Shown in pieces: positions 33,912 to 46,636 of a stretch of 64,000 nt of DNA. Source of the DNA: Coriolopsis trogii (taxonomy: Eukaryota; Basidiomycota; Agaricomycetes; Polyporales; Polyporaceae); NCBI GenBank assembly GCA_020543525.1, contig JAHYIO010000031.1, forward strand, positions 1,674,001-1,738,000, in the 5' to 3' direction. Within the stretch, counting starts at the first letter, position 1. Every line of letters starts with the position of its first letter. The position numbers and the translations under genes were made by a program. A model generated the notes under the pieces. The model was not told where the DNA came from and did not search any database. It saw nothing but the letters and a program-made list of their open reading frames with translations.

Positions 33912-35798
33912 ATGCCTCGCGTCGCAACCACCCGCCATTCCGACGAGGACACGAAGCCCAAGAAGATCCCTAGGCCACCAAACGCCTGGATTCTCTACCG
34001 TACCGACCGCCTTCGCATGTGGCGTGCCACTCGTTCTCCGAACGACGCACCTATGAAGCAAGCCGACATCTCACGTTTTATCGCCAGCCAGTGGAAGAGC
34101 GAACCCGAGTCGTGCAAACTCGAGTACGAGAAGCGTGCAGCGATCGCAAAGGCTGAACACAAGAGGAAGTTCCCCGACTACAAGTACAACCCCATATCCA
34201 AGGAGGCGAAGGACAAGATACGCGCGGAGGAGCGTGAAGCCAAGAAGAGGGCTCGTGAGGAGGCCAAGGCGGCTAAGGCTGCCGGTCGCAAGGTATCGAG
34301 CAACTCTCGTCTCGGTTACCGATCGGCTTCACCGTCCGGCTCGAACGTTAAGCTCGAGGCCTTTGACGAAGCGAAGCCAGTCCCCGTCCCAGAACCACTC
34401 AATCGCGGTTGCGGACCCTCACCACCGATCGACTATGACCCGGAAGGTAGCTCGACTGCCTCGAGTACTCCTCTCCCATCCTCGTCCAGCTCTGCATCCA
34501 TCCGCAGTTCTCCCCTTCCCCCGCCCTCTTCACATTCGCTCTCGAACGCCCTCGACGCGTCAAACGCGTGGTTACAGCGCGTACCGTCACCAGCGTCGTC
34601 TTCGCCCACCCAACCACCCCCACCCGCCTACCCATCGCCCTTCGTCCACTCCCCAGTCCCTTCCCGCCATTCCTCCTACAACTTCACGTCAGCCCTTCCA
34701 CAGACAGCACTATCTACTCCTGCCGACTCCCCGCCGTCATACTCGGATGGCGAAAGCTGGCAGCCCCAATCGTCCGAACCACAGCTTCAGTCGTTCACTC
34801 CTCCCCACTTCCAGAACGACTGGGGTGTCTTCGCCAACTATCCTCCCCTTCACCAGGTAAGTTTGGATGTCCCGGGTCAATATAGGAGCATACTCATGCT
34901 TGATGTTATCTAGCCCGACACCTCCTTCCCCATGCCTGCGCTCGATCCTCTCCTTGCCGGTCCTGAGAACGCTCAACACTTCAACACCAATGCCACCAGT
35001 CCCTTGACTGTCTTCGACCTCACAGCTGCGCAAACACTGGTCAACCTCACTCCGGGTGTGACGCCGCTCGAGATGCAGCAGCTCTTGCAGCAACTCGCCG
35101 CAGCTGAGGCCGATCTCCTCAGCCAAATCAACCAAATGGATCAGGTTGCTCCGATGTTGGACCTACCGGAATTCCACGAGACGGTCGAGGACCGTGCCGA
35201 CGAGGCTGGGATTCCGGCCCCAACGGACATGCAACCGTCTACGTTCGAGGACTTCGCCTCCTTCGTAAATGCCAACTCGCAAGATGCGATGGTCATGTCC
35301 GACCCGACGTTCTACGAGAACATGCGCGTCAGTCTCGTTAACATCTGCCCAGAGCTCTTCAACATTCAGCCACCTCCCTTCTCCGCTCATCCCTACGACT
35401 CCTCTGCTTTTGTCCAGACCCCCGCGCCGGCTATGGACTCCTCTTCGTATCAGACATTCCCGATCGACCTGAACCCAAGTAATCCTTTCGACTCGTATAC
35501 GCTCCTTCAGCCGAACCAAGGTCAAATGTCGCTTCCGCCGAACCAACTCGCGATGCCCGTCCCGACGGTACCCGTTGCGGTCCACGCTATGTCCGCTGCA
35601 TCCACACCTGTTGAGCAGGACATGTCGTCCCACACACCCTTCTCGACTCATTCCGCGATGTCCACACCTGTTGAGAGTGCTTCGGCCTCTTCCCGGCGAT
35701 ACGTTCCTCCCAGTGGCGCGGGCCTGCCCCCCAGAAGGCGCGTCGGGGGCAGGTACCAACCGCCCAGACCGGCGCAGTTCGACGACGGCTCTGTTTGA
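33912..35798 (+). CDS. HMG-box transcription factor (MATA_HMG type)
   Basis: Two exons joined at about 34856/34914 (GTAAGT..CTAG; 'PPLHQ' then 'PDTSFPMPAL'). The HMG box covers roughly residues 18-95. It begins 'KIPRPPNAWILYRTDRLR', continues 'QADISRFIASQWKSEP' and 'YEKRAAIAKAEHKRKFP', and ends 'DYKYNP', followed by a basic helix of Lys/Arg/Glu/Ala. This is the sequence-specific MATA_HMG subgroup, found in mating-type and sexual-development regulators of fungi. The rest is Ser/Pro-rich and disordered, with one helical Gln/Leu segment ('PLEMQQLLQQLAAAEADLL') and a short repeat 'MSAASTPVEQD' / 'AMSTPVESA'. It probably acts in the nucleus as a regulator; targets are unknown. It is not itself evidence of a mating-type locus, since no pheromone, receptor or homeodomain genes are nearby. 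Confidence 0.88.
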
Positions 35799-38483
35799 GT
35801 CTGTCGATCACCGCTGCTTTGCACGCGGCGCTGAGCGCTGCTCGTGAAGTCTCTCCATTGCTTTGTGCGTGCTTCCATCCTTCTGACTATCTATTCCTCA
35901 TTGACGAGCTCGATCAACAGCGGGATCTGTCTATAATGTATTGCTCTCAAGATCCTCCTGCTCTGAAGCCTCGTGCGCATCTTGCTCTCCCCTCCTCCCC
36001 GTACCCCTTCACTCTTCATCCACGTCTTCTCTTTGTCGTTGTTGTCGCCTGGCTTTCTTTGCATCCGGATCTCCCGCTATCTCTGGCTATCAACTCATGG
36101 GCTTGCCATCGCATTTGTCGCATATCATCGTCATCGCATCTATCACGACATTTTACGAGGCTCACGACCCCCGCATCTCGCATCCTCTCGTACCTTATTG
36201 CTCTATTCGTGCTGCGTCTTCGTTCGTGTCGTATATATTGCTCTCTCGCTCCTCGTTCGTGTTCATCTCATTGCTCTTGCCTCTCTCACCCTCTCACTCA
36301 CCCCTCCTATCCCCCTCCCCCTCTGTTCCGTTTGCGTCTTCGTGCCTCTAACTCTTCCCGTCCCCGATCCCCTCTATGCTTTCCCTTGGTGTCATCTTCC
36401 AGCTTCTCTATCCTCTCCTTGCTGTCGTGCACCTACATCTCGTACCAATCGCTGTCTGTCATGATGACATGTTGCACGTACGGCACAAGTAACATAGTGT
36501 AGATTACCTAGTCACTGCCTCGCACGTTGACTCTCCGAATCGAAAGAAAGGAAGGGTCCGTCCCTTCCTCTTTGGCTGCTTTAGCTCCCCGGCGTGAAAG
36601 CCCGAGGTGTGCACAAGGTATGTGGTCCTTTGTGTCCCCTTTGTTGTTGGCTTTATCATCATCGATATCAGTTCGTGGTGGCCTTGAGGCGCGAGTACGA
36701 GTGCGAGAGGACGCGGTGCGCCACAACGCCCATCCTGCTAGCACCCACGCTCTGGCCACGCCTATACGGGCGCGACGTCCGCAACGCAGCGTCTCCGGGG
36801 TCCTGCTCAAACCCTCGATCGGGCGCGATCGTGAGGGGCGCGTCGCTGTGAACGTCCATGGGCGGAGTGCGGGGGGTGGGGGAGGCGCGTATCACGTGCA
36901 CCACGTGGACCGTGTCAACTCCGCTCGAGCCATTGTCCGCCCGATTTGGAATGCGGGGCAGCCATTGTGCGCCGGTTTGGGCACAAGGGCGTGGGGGCCT
37001 CACGGCCGTCGTGCTTTTTGTTCACTGCTGGCCTGGCTCGCTCAGTTCTCACCTCTGCTCGGTTCTTGCGGTCGTCGACGACGTCTGGGATCGCCTTCGC
37101 GAGCGCGTAGGGTGCCGGGGTGGGGGTTCCTCAGGGCCATCGAGCTATGCGGTATGGGCTTACGGCTGCGGCGGTGGACGAGCAGCGTGGATAGGACGGA
37201 ATGGATGAACCGGAGGGCGAGGGTCGTGCAGTCGTGGAAGTAGCGAGAGCGCCAGCGACCCCCCATGCTCATCATCTATAGAGTCCCGTTTTTTTTCACC
37301 TCTGACAGTCAAGGAGGACGGACACGCGGGTGGATGCCTGGGGGCAGCCGCGGACGAGCGCGATGACTGGCGCACAGTTTACCCAATGTGGCAAGATGGC
37401 GGTGGACGCACCATGGATCGATACGCCCTTGCTTCCATTTCCTACTAGGTCTATTGTCTGCTGGCCTGCACGTTGGTGCCCACGACGACGGCTCTCCTCG
37501 TGCGTCCACGGCGTGTTGCGATATTGACCGGCCGTTAGCGAAGTCAGGGTTCTAGGTTTGTTGGGAGAAGCGAAGGAGGTGATGAGCCGCTCACTACTGT
37601 CCAGCATGAGCCCGAGGGTTGGCAAAGGCTCCCAGGATACGCCTGGGACTTCCATACGGCCATCATCGAGGCGGACAAACCCTAGGAGTATGCTGAACTC
37701 CACGGTGGGTGCCGGAGGGACGCCCGCCACTACACTTGACGCGCCCGAACATCGAGGACGTGCTATCGGGGTTGGGGTTGGGAGGGAGGAGGTGAGAGAC
37801 CTTGCGTGGTTTGCGAGTGCTCGTGGGTCTTATTAACCTACCGCAACAGCCATCCCCATCAACCATTCACCACAAGGGCCCATTGTTCTCATCCGAGTGA
37901 AGGGCAACGGGCCTTTGTAGCATGATAGCAGTCCCTTTGCGGTGGCGTGACTCGTTGGCCAGTGCCGTTTCGAGCCTATGTGTGACCGTCGTCTAGTTCG
38001 GGACGCCTGCTTGTGGTATGTGCAGACCTACAAGGAGCGGTTGTACTCACTGCATATGGGTTCATAAGAGGCATGTGCCAAAGAGCCATGATTTTACCTC
38101 ACATGCGATCATGGTAACGCGACAATTGAACAGCTTCAGCCAAATCCCCCATGTTATTGCCTTGGTGAACGGGTCCTCTTATATTTTACAGTAGCGTGTC
38201 TGTGGTCGTGACTGTATGTCTGCTTTACGTATCTGTTAGTTCCTACGGGCCCAACGAACGAGATGCTGTATATAATACGTTACAATGCCTTCTAACAACC
38301 CTCCCGAGAATACCTTGACACCGACGAGAACAAGAAGAGGGAGACGAACGAACTAGTAAGATGAACGAGATAAGGAGGACCCAAGCAACAGGTCCTCCTC
38401 GCGCATGGCAGTCATCCATACGAGGCGGAGCATCTAAAGGCGAACAACATCTGGGAAAGAGGAGACCTCGATCAGGCCAGTCT
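35799..38483. other. 3' region of the HMG-box gene and intergenic DNA
   Basis: 35799-36460 is strongly CT-rich on the plus strand and reads as a long 3' untranslated region; the 235-codon frame in it is a composition artefact. 36527-37243 (+) has an open frame of 238 codons rich in Arg/Val/Gly without motifs. 37296-37730 (-) has a 144-codon frame ('GFVRLDDGRMEVPGVSWEP') that looks a little more protein-like but matches nothing I know. I do not call either as a gene. Confidence 0.4.
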
Positions 38484-41400
38484 TCAGGCGTCGCTATCGC
38501 TCGCAGCGCTGTCACTCTCGTCGTGACCCCAGACGGCGAACGCGCGCCGCCCAGTGCTGTCGTGCGACCTATCGCGGGACCGACTCCGGTGGTACGGCTG
38601 TCGGTGGTGCGACGGCGGGTCCACAGGCGTGGGGGTCTTCATGCTCTCCGCGTCGACGTCGCGGTCGCGCGGGATGCGCACGCGCGTGCTCAGGTGCGAG
38701 GAACGCGGCCCGCGGATCTCGTCCCGGTCGCCACGGTCGCCGCGCTGGAAGTCTGCCATTGCTGCTATGGACGAAGAAGAGGACGAGTTCGAGGACGGCG
38801 CGAACTGGACGTGTCGGGGGGAGACCCGGGGCGGATGTGGGTGGGGGCCGACGAAACGGTCAGGACTGTCCACGCCAGACTTGAGGCCGTTAGAGGCCAC
38901 TCCCGATAGGTAAGGATTGCCCTGCGCGAGGATGCGGGCAGCGTCTTCAAGCCGTGCTTGTTGCTCGCCATCTCCAGCCTCGGCCTTCTCCCTTCCGAGT
39001 TCGGCCTCTTTCGGACTGAGCTTGTTGGTGTCTGAACTACTGGGTGACTCGGTCGACGAGAGGTCGTCAATGTCGAACTTTTCCTCCTCTTCATCCGAGA
39101 CTTCGTCTTCTTCGTCGAGGTCATCCTCGTTCTCCTCTTGCGCTTTCTGGCGTTGCGCAGCGGTAGGTGTAGCGCCCTCGGTGTGCACTTGCTTGTGAGA
39201 CTTCTCGACAGGGCTCTCCTCGACGACAACAAACGACTTCTGGCGCTCCCGTTCGTTCCACTTGAGCGTACGAGATATTGAATGGAACCAGTCACGGGAT
39301 TGGGATTCGGCGCAGACAGTCGGGAAGGGATACTTTGACGCTGTCACTTTGATGTGGTCTCCCTCTGCGTCAGAGGTGAGTATTTGATGACGTATCGCAG
39401 TAAAGCAGCACGTGACTTACGCTTGAGTTCGACGCGCCCGCGACCGTCGAACGACGCCCATGCCGTGCTTCGCGAGTTGAACGGTACGCATATGCGCAGC
39501 TCCATGGTATCTGGCAGGAGCATGGGCCGGAAGGATAGTGTGTGTGGACAGAGCGGGGTGATGAGGATGGCGGGGATCTCGGGATGCACGAGTGATCCGC
39601 CCGCAGATAACTAACGGGACTGTAAGCATAACGCTCGCGCAACAACGTGCTGTCACTTACTGAATACGCAGTCGAACCTGTGGGAGTGGCCACGCAAAGA
39701 CCGTCGGCTTGGACAGTTGTCAGATGATGCTCGTCACCTACGTGGCTCACGGTCAGCAAACGGCCAACTTGGAAGAAAGACCCACACACGCACCGAAGAG
39801 TTCGAGTAGACTGACGTAAGGACTCGGGCCACGATCGACGACCAGGTCGTTGAGCACCTCGAAGCACTCGACAGGCCGCGTGGAGAAGCACATAATCTCT
39901 TTGTCCTTTGCGCCCGCCTTGCCTGAGGTCCCGCCACCGCTCTCGAGAGCATCCCAGCCGCCCTCCTCGACGTTCCGCATGAGGATCTCACCGGTGTCGC
40001 CCTTCTTAATCGCCCGACGACCCTTGCCGTTCTTGTCGGGGCTAATGGCGCGGTAGACAGTGCACGTAAACCGCATTCGAAGGTTCACACGGATGCCATT
40101 GTCGATCGCGTTGTCCATCACCTTCTGATGGTCTGCGAAGTCGAAGTTGGTCAGGAATCCGAGCGAACCGAGCGCGAAGGGCAGCACAGGCGGTACGATG
40201 CGCTGGAACAGCCATGAAGTGAAGAGCACTGTGCCATCGCCGCCCAGCTACAGTGGTCTGTAGTCAGTTACAGAGAGAAGCACATGGTGGCGAAGGCAAC
40301 TCACCGTGACGACGAAGTCGAAGAGGTGAGGGCTGCGGCTGCACATCTCGGATGTCCAGTAGCGAAGCTGGCCCTCGGGCACGTTAGTGTTCTGGTTGTC
40401 AGAGCTGCCATTGCTCATGTTTAACTTGTGCAAGGACGAAGTACTCGAAGTGCGGCGTTTCTGGAAGGGAACAAAGAACTCAGGATGCTCCCGTGCCAGA
40501 CCCGCGGCGTCGAACCGTCTCGATGTCTTCAGTTGAGCGTCGACATAACTGTGTAGGTGTATCAGTCAGAGACCAAACGAAGCAATGACGTGGCTGCGGA
40601 ACGAGCGGCCTGCACAAGCTTGTCACAAAAGCTCAAGGAGGGCACCGCCTACACGAACGTGCTTTCGCGAGGCATGTGAGAGCTGGTAATGAGCACTCAC
40701 ACAATCATGCCTCGGTCGCCGCCTCTCTTTTTCTGCATGAGATAGAGCGCGAGCTCACGAGTGAGCTTGATGAGACGGTTGTCGCGTGCTTTCGTCACGA
40801 TAAGGACGCTCTGGATGTTGGAGCGTACACGGGTGCGACCTGAATGCGAGGTTAGCACCGCCGTGGGGCGGATGCAACGCCGCAGACTTCGGACAGGATG
40901 GCAACAACTGACCAAGCTTTTTGCTCACTTCCCGCACCCCGACCGCCGTCTCCGCCAGCTGCTTCGTCAAGCTCGGGGCGTACACTCGCTCGTCATCGTC
41001 GTCTCCGTAGGGCGAGAGCGTCTCGCTGTACGAATCTGATACGGTGCCATCTGCATACGCACGTTCGTCATCCCCGCGCGAGCGAAGGTCGTGTTTGTCT
41101 GGAGAGGATGAGGATCCGAGCCAATGCATGAGAGAGTCGCCTTGCAGTTTGGAGTGCAGGAAGCAGGGGGAGTTGATAGCAGGGGAAGGGGCCCGCCTTT
41201 GGGGCTGTAATGGGTTCGGGACCGAATGATGGGTAATGGTGGGAGTGTTGGACATGAGAGGTGGGCCGTCGAGCGTTACGGACACGCCATTGGTCTTGCC
41301 GTTGACCAACGTAGACGTAGGCGTTCCGGACTGAGGCCTCACGGACGAGGCTTCCGGGGATTGCTGTGGGTCGAGCACGATGTTAGGGTTCCAGTCCGAG

Positions 41401-41768
41401 GAATTGTGCATGATATGCAGGTTTGACGGCCGACTGGACCTCCGGGATATGGAGGGTCGAATATCTGGGACCGAGGGCGTCGTGGGTGGTGTTGAGAATG
41501 TTTCGTTGTCTGGGGAATGCATTGTGAACTGTGGTAAGCTCGAGCCCAGAAGTGTCTGCGTGAGATCTACGGGCGATCTGGGAGAAGGCGGCGGTGAGGC
41601 GTGTTGGGCGGATTCGGAGACTGATGACTTATATGCAAAGCTGGAGACGTCCCGGACGTAAGAAAGCGACAGATGTTGTCCAGACGACAAGCGGTGAGGG
41701 ATGAAGAAATCATCGTCTTTCCGGTGCCCGCGCATATATGTCCTCGCCGCCCAGGCCGATTGGCTCAC
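38484..41768 (-). CDS. NAD kinase (UTR1/YEF1-like)
   Basis: This enzyme phosphorylates NAD(H) to NADP(H). The catalytic core is complete: '[20 protein letters not shown]' (N-domain start), '[14 protein letters not shown]' (GGDGT motif), '[13 protein letters not shown]', '[18 protein letters not shown]' (NE/D motif), '[15 protein letters not shown]', and '[17 protein letters not shown]' with '[14 protein letters not shown]'. The start at 41768 ([17 protein letters not shown]) is followed by about 280 Ser/Pro-rich residues before the core. The C-terminus carries a tail of about 240 residues with a strongly acidic block ('[18 protein letters not shown]') and then an Arg/His/Asp-rich end. Both extensions are longer than in yeast Utr1 and look disordered. 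An insert between the GGDGT and NE/D motifs is Gly/Lys-rich. Likely cytosolic; no presequence is evident. Confidence 0.93.
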
Positions 41769-43401
41769 TGACCGGCCACTAATCAGGATCTAATCAGGTG
41801 CAGACCCGACTTCTTATCTCATTGATCACAGCTACTTACTCCCCTATAAACCCACTTGTACAGCCTTGTAAGCATGGTCATATCGAGTAAGTTCCTATGA
41901 ATACTCTCCAAACGCGGGGTCTCATCATCACCATCATCAACATCTTCTTCAGCGTTCGAACCAACCCACTGGCCTACATATGCTTTATGCCACGTACATG
42001 ATAAGTGTACTACTAATACAGTTGATGGCCTCCACCAATCAAAGCATTGGACGTTTACGAAGCCTTGCGATGCCGATGGTTCCTGGCTCGGTAGGCTAAG
42101 GTCTGCCGCCGCTGCGGGATGACCAGAGACGATCATCATTGGACACTGACCAAGTTGTTGGCATGGGCATTCCTGAACGTTTGAATCCTGCTTGTTCGAG
42201 TGGGTTTGCTGCTGTTTGGTGCCATCTCTGTTGGCGGTGCCCCGTCAAGCTCACACACATTGAACTGATATACATCTTTCGCCCCTGAAGCTTTCCTTGG
42301 GATGTGGGAACTCGGGAGGCATAGAGGACCGCCCCAGCGCCCAAACCTGGGAGCCAATAGCATTCAGACCGGCTGCTGACTGCTCTGCTTGGCTCCGCTT
42401 AAACTATATGCGTCGGAGGCCGGAAATTGACAGCGGAGACGACGGCTTGCTCGGCTGGCAGCAAGCCAACTGCCAAGGACCGCAAGTTATCTCTTGCAAA
42501 CTTCCATGGACTGACTTATCTCGCCCCTTCACACTACACATCAACCATTCACCTTGTACTGCCTAGGTCAAAAGTGTCCAGAGGAATGGTTTCAAGCTCT
42601 GTAGCTGTGTTGTGCCTTGGTAAAGTTGTCGAACCTGCAGAATCTCTACACTTGCCTTATATCCTGCGACATTCATGTTATGAGACACTTCTTTCCAGGG
42701 ACCATCCCTCTCAACCCAAGGCACGGCTCACGAGCCGCTCCTGGTGAGGTCAACCGTCAACAACTGAGTATCGATATGCCGACCCTTTCTCGGACTTGTA
42801 GAACTTGTTGTGAGCCGGGGTCGGCTTGCAAACAGCGATTTGAGACGTTTGAAGCTCCCGCACACCGGCCACATAGCCGTGACGTCGGACAGATGCACTG
42901 ATTCGTCGAACGGGGTGAGGACAGCAGCAGCCAGCGGCCATGTGCACAAATGTGCACGTACAACAAGCTACCGCCCACGTGCGCATGCGTTCCCCGCAAC
43001 TCCCATCAAAAGTACGTTCCCCTGGAGAGACCCTGAGAATTGGACGTCTGCCTGAGGATGCGACACATAGATACAAGCGAGGCAGAGCTCGCCGCAACCG
43101 ACTCGGTGCCCTGGCAGATCCATGCATTCCTGTGCATGCGCATCAGAGATCAGAGTATCCTGGGCTTGGCCACATCGCTGCACCTGCAAGCGCGGCGAGA
43201 ATGCATGCAGATCAACTGCCATGGCATCAACATGGTAATTGAGACCCATGTGCGCCGCTCCTCAAATAGCTGTCTCTCATCTGCTTCTCGTCTTCTCCAG
43301 CTGCCGGTTCAGCCATTAAAGCCTCCGTTCGACGTCCCCGTCTCTACGTCCCTTACACCTACGCCCCCTCCCTCCGGCCAGTTGACGTCTTCACGACCGA
43401 C
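41769..43401. other. Intergenic region between the NAD kinase and PLC-like genes
   Basis: The two flanking genes are divergent. Minus frames at 42136-42363 and 41819-42139 look mildly protein-like ('VNVQCFDWWRPSTVLVV') but give no recognised motif or convincing exon chain, so they are not called. No repeat was seen. Confidence 0.4.
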
Positions 43402-44785
43402 ATGCGAGCAACCTCGTTCATTGTGGCCGCCGCGGTCGCTGCCACCTCCGTCTACGGGGCGGTCGTTCCTCAGCGAAGGTGCGTAGCGTAGCGCGTCGGA
43501 AGCGTCGTCGTCGTGTGCTCACCCTCGCACGCTATAGAGCTACCGTTTGCAACGGCCATGCAGAGCTCTGCGACCGCAGTTACGGCAACGTGACGTTTTT
43601 GGGAGGTGAGTGGCTCTGCTATACGATCGACAGTCTCCACTTCGCTCTCGGAAGCTGACTACGCGCGCACTCCGTCGGTATCACTACATAGCCCACGACT
43701 CTTTCGCGTTCAGTGAAGATCCCTTTGCTCGTAAGTCGCGTTTTTGATACAGATACGCCGGCGGGCCATTGATAGTGTTTGGCAGTCGCGCGCGATCAGG
43801 AGGTCGACATTCCTAGCCAACTCAAGCTGGGGGTGCGCTTGCTCCAGGCCCAGGCCCACGAGTAAGTCTCCCTTTTCAGTCCGCGCGAGCTTCGGAGGCT
43901 GATCCACGCGAGACAGGAATGATGGTGTTCTGCACTTCTGCCATACCAGTAAGCAACCGTGTTGCCTATCCCTTGCATGATTTTCTAATTCGCGCGAATT
44001 CTTCTTGTCTATCAGGCTGCGTAAGTGCATGTGCGATGTGCTCCCTTGTTGGCGCTTTTCGTCTGACCCGCTCTTGATCGCGTCAGCTCTTGTTCGATGG
44101 CGGAAGTGTGGAGGACTACCTCAATAAAGTCCACGGCTTCCTCACCGCGAACCCGAACGAGGTCCTCACGCTCATTTTCACGAACCCCGAGGGCGCGTCG
44201 GTGGCCGACGTCTGGGATCCCGCCTTCAAGGCGTCGGGCGTCGCGGATCTGGCTTACGTGCCGCCGCACATCCCCATGAAGCAGAGCGAGTGGCCCACGC
44301 TGGGCGAGATGATCGACAGCGGCAAGCGCGTCGTCGTCTTCCTCGACGCGGACGCGGACAAGGCGCCGACGGTGCCGTACATCCTGCCCGAGTTCCCGAT
44401 GGTGTGGGAGACGCCGTTCAGCGTGACGGACGCGAACTTCCCGTGCAGCGTGGACCGCATCAGCGGGCCGCTCTCGGCGGAGGACCATATGTACATGATC
44501 AACCACTCGCTCAACAAGGACGTGTTCGGGTTGGGCATCATCGTCAGCGATCCGTTGGACGCGCCGACGACGAACAGCGTCGACTCGTGAGTGTTCACCC
44601 TGGCCTCCGCACTAGCTCGTTGCAGGGCGGTAAGCTGACGCTAGAACTCGCCTTGCAGAATCCTAAAGAACGCGGCTGGATGCGAAGGCTTCGCGGCCGG
44701 ACGCGCGCCCAACTTTGTCCTACTGGACTTTGTCAACATCGGCAAAGGTCTCGACGCCGTGAACCAGCTGAATGGGCTGGCGTGA
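43402..44785 (+). CDS. Secreted PLC-like phosphodiesterase (PI-PLC X-domain fold)
   Basis: The product begins with a signal peptide (MRATSFIVAAAVAATSVYG, cut near AVVPQ). Mature sequence: 'ATVCNGHAELCDRSYGNVTF', then 'AHDSFAFSEDPFA', where the catalytic His sits, and 'ARDQEVDIPSQLKLGVRLL'. It continues 'NDGVLHFCHTSC', with the second His, 'LLFDGGSVEDYLNKVHGFL', 'NPNEVLTLIFTNPEG', 'WPTLGEMIDSGKRVVVFLD', and ends 'NFVLLDFVNIGKGLDAVNQLN'. The common family motif is AHNSY; here it is AHDSF. Seven or more exons are needed; one is only five bases (44016-44020) and is required to make 'HTSC-LLFDGG'. The stop is TGA at 44783-44785, although a GTGAGT overlapping it leaves room for one more exon. These extracellular TIM-barrel enzymes are common in agaricomycetes; the substrate is unknown. 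Confidence 0.87.
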
Positions 44786-46636
44786 GTAGTCCTCACCGGT
44801 CTCTGTCGTACTTCATCTCCATTCCCCCTTCGCCCGCCCATCCCCTCCGACCTTTGTCAATTCCGGGGATGGGCCGTTTCTGTTGATGCTTGGCATGTAC
44901 CCTGTAGTGCAGACACTGAGAGGCAACGTGGGCCCCGCACAGAGGGAATTCAACGCCCCCAGCGAAGCCTGGCAACTCGACGTCTACTGCGAGCGGGACG
45001 GTGATGGTGGGGATGTTGCGACCCCCGGGATGGGTTCAGGCTTTGACTGTATTGATCACGACGACCATAATGACGAGTGGGTCTTGGCTGTAAGAGTGGG
45101 GAGGTGAGATGGTCCAGCTGCATACAAGATGGGTAGCGTTGAGGCCTGTCAGCCGGCATCTCAAGACTCAGTACTCAGCTGGCCCGGGGTCGTCTCATGC
45201 CCGAGACTCAAAGTGATGGGCGTCAGTGGCGAAGCGCAAGCTTAAGTTGCCTTCATACCATGATGTGCTCCTTCACTCGCACCCTCGATGTTCGCATCTC
45301 TTCGCCAGCATCTCATCAAAGTTGTCCATGACCCTGCCAGCTACCATCCGAAGAGGCATCCATGGCGTCATCCAGACATTCGACACTCGTTCTCGCGAGA
45401 TCCGGGCGTGGCCTCGTGTAGCCGTGCTTGAGCTTGATTGAGCTCGAGAGAGCTTGCTTCTGCTTCTTGCCCTGTGAGTGCACGCGTTGGCCCGCATGCA
45501 CACGCAACGCTTGATCAAGCTCGGGTGGCAACTCCGACCTGCCAACGTGGGCTTGGACGGGCCTGCGGGTTCCCTGCATCCTCGACGTCGACGCTGCGAT
45601 TCGCCCAAGTCCGCTCGTGTCCGTATCGACCCATTGGCGGATTGAGTAGCCGGCGTCGGCGACGTCATCGCAGTGCGGAGGCTCGTCCCTTGCCATCCTG
45701 CTCAGATTCTCAGGGGAGGACCGAGTAGGCGACCCGGCGATATTCAGATCTCGTGGCCGTCACAGGTCGATTGGCAAGGCTTTGGAGCGGCGGCTGCGAT
45801 AGAACGTATATGTGGCGTTCCACGCACACGTACTAATAGCGCCATGTCGCAAGACATGTTCATCTATGTCCGCATGTTGTGGCAGAGAAGGACTCTGCTT
45901 GCTATCGGGCGTCCCCAGAGCAGGGAAGTCGAGACGATGCTGCTCATCCAGGTGCCTTGTCTCCCCAGAGGCAGGACAATGGCTTCATGAGAGCAAGCAA
46001 GGTTTGGTCGATCCTCGACTCTCGAGCATCTCCAGGCGTCGTAATGTCACGGATCCAGTTCTCGGTACGTCCGTGGCAAGTGGATCGCCGGCAGTAACGT
46101 GTACACTCGTATTCTCTTTGCTTTCCAGGGATTCAATGCCTTGCAGGTGCGTGATACCCACCAGACCCATTCAAATCGGAATCTCTACCCGCATAGCAGT
46201 GGTCGCTATCACGTCTGCCAGACTGCTCCCGGGAGAAGTTGTTCCCAAGGCGAGCGTGGGTCGGGTCGAGCACGCAGTGCGATCTCGCTGTGGCTCCAAG
46301 CCGGGCCTTCTCGAGCTCTTCCATGCACACCAGACGTTGCGCTGCGTTGTTTAGGCTCGGGTTACAGAACGTCGTCGTGCCGGTCGACGGGCGGTAGTGG
46401 CGAAAGCGTTCGGTGGGGAACTCTGCATTTACGGCAGGAGAGGCTGGGGCCTGCCGCGTTGAGTTTCGATGTGCGAAGGTTTGCTCTCTGCGCCCCGATG
46501 CTTCTCATCTTCCCTTCGCCGACCCAGCCTTATTAGGACCCTCTGCCCAACCTGCCCGTTCCCCGGATGCCCCGTCTGGTTTCCCCCCCGTCTCTCCCTC
46601 GCGCTGCCAACGCACCTTCAGCACCGGGCTACGAAC
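44786..46636. other. Intergenic region between the PLC-like and DUF6533 genes
   Basis: I see no supported gene in these 1.85 kb. Plus-strand frames at 45812-46354 and 46099-46536 overlap each other and a minus frame and show no motif. Confidence 0.4.

Noticed and set aside
33912..35798. HMG-box gene as a mating-type locus marker
   Set aside because: The HMG domain is of the MATA type, but agaricomycete mating types depend on homeodomain and pheromone/receptor genes and none are nearby.
35795..36502. Plus-strand 235-codon frame after the HMG-box gene
   Set aside because: It is almost all Ser/Leu/Pro/Cys from CT-rich DNA, with overlapping open frames in the other two phases, and is best read as 3' untranslated sequence.
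36527..37243. Plus-strand 238-codon frame
   Set aside because: No recognisable motif, Arg/Val/Gly-rich composition and no good promoter or splice context; not enough to call a gene.
37296..37730. Minus-strand 144-codon frame that looks somewhat protein-like
   Set aside because: No family resemblance or supporting exon chain; left as possible only.
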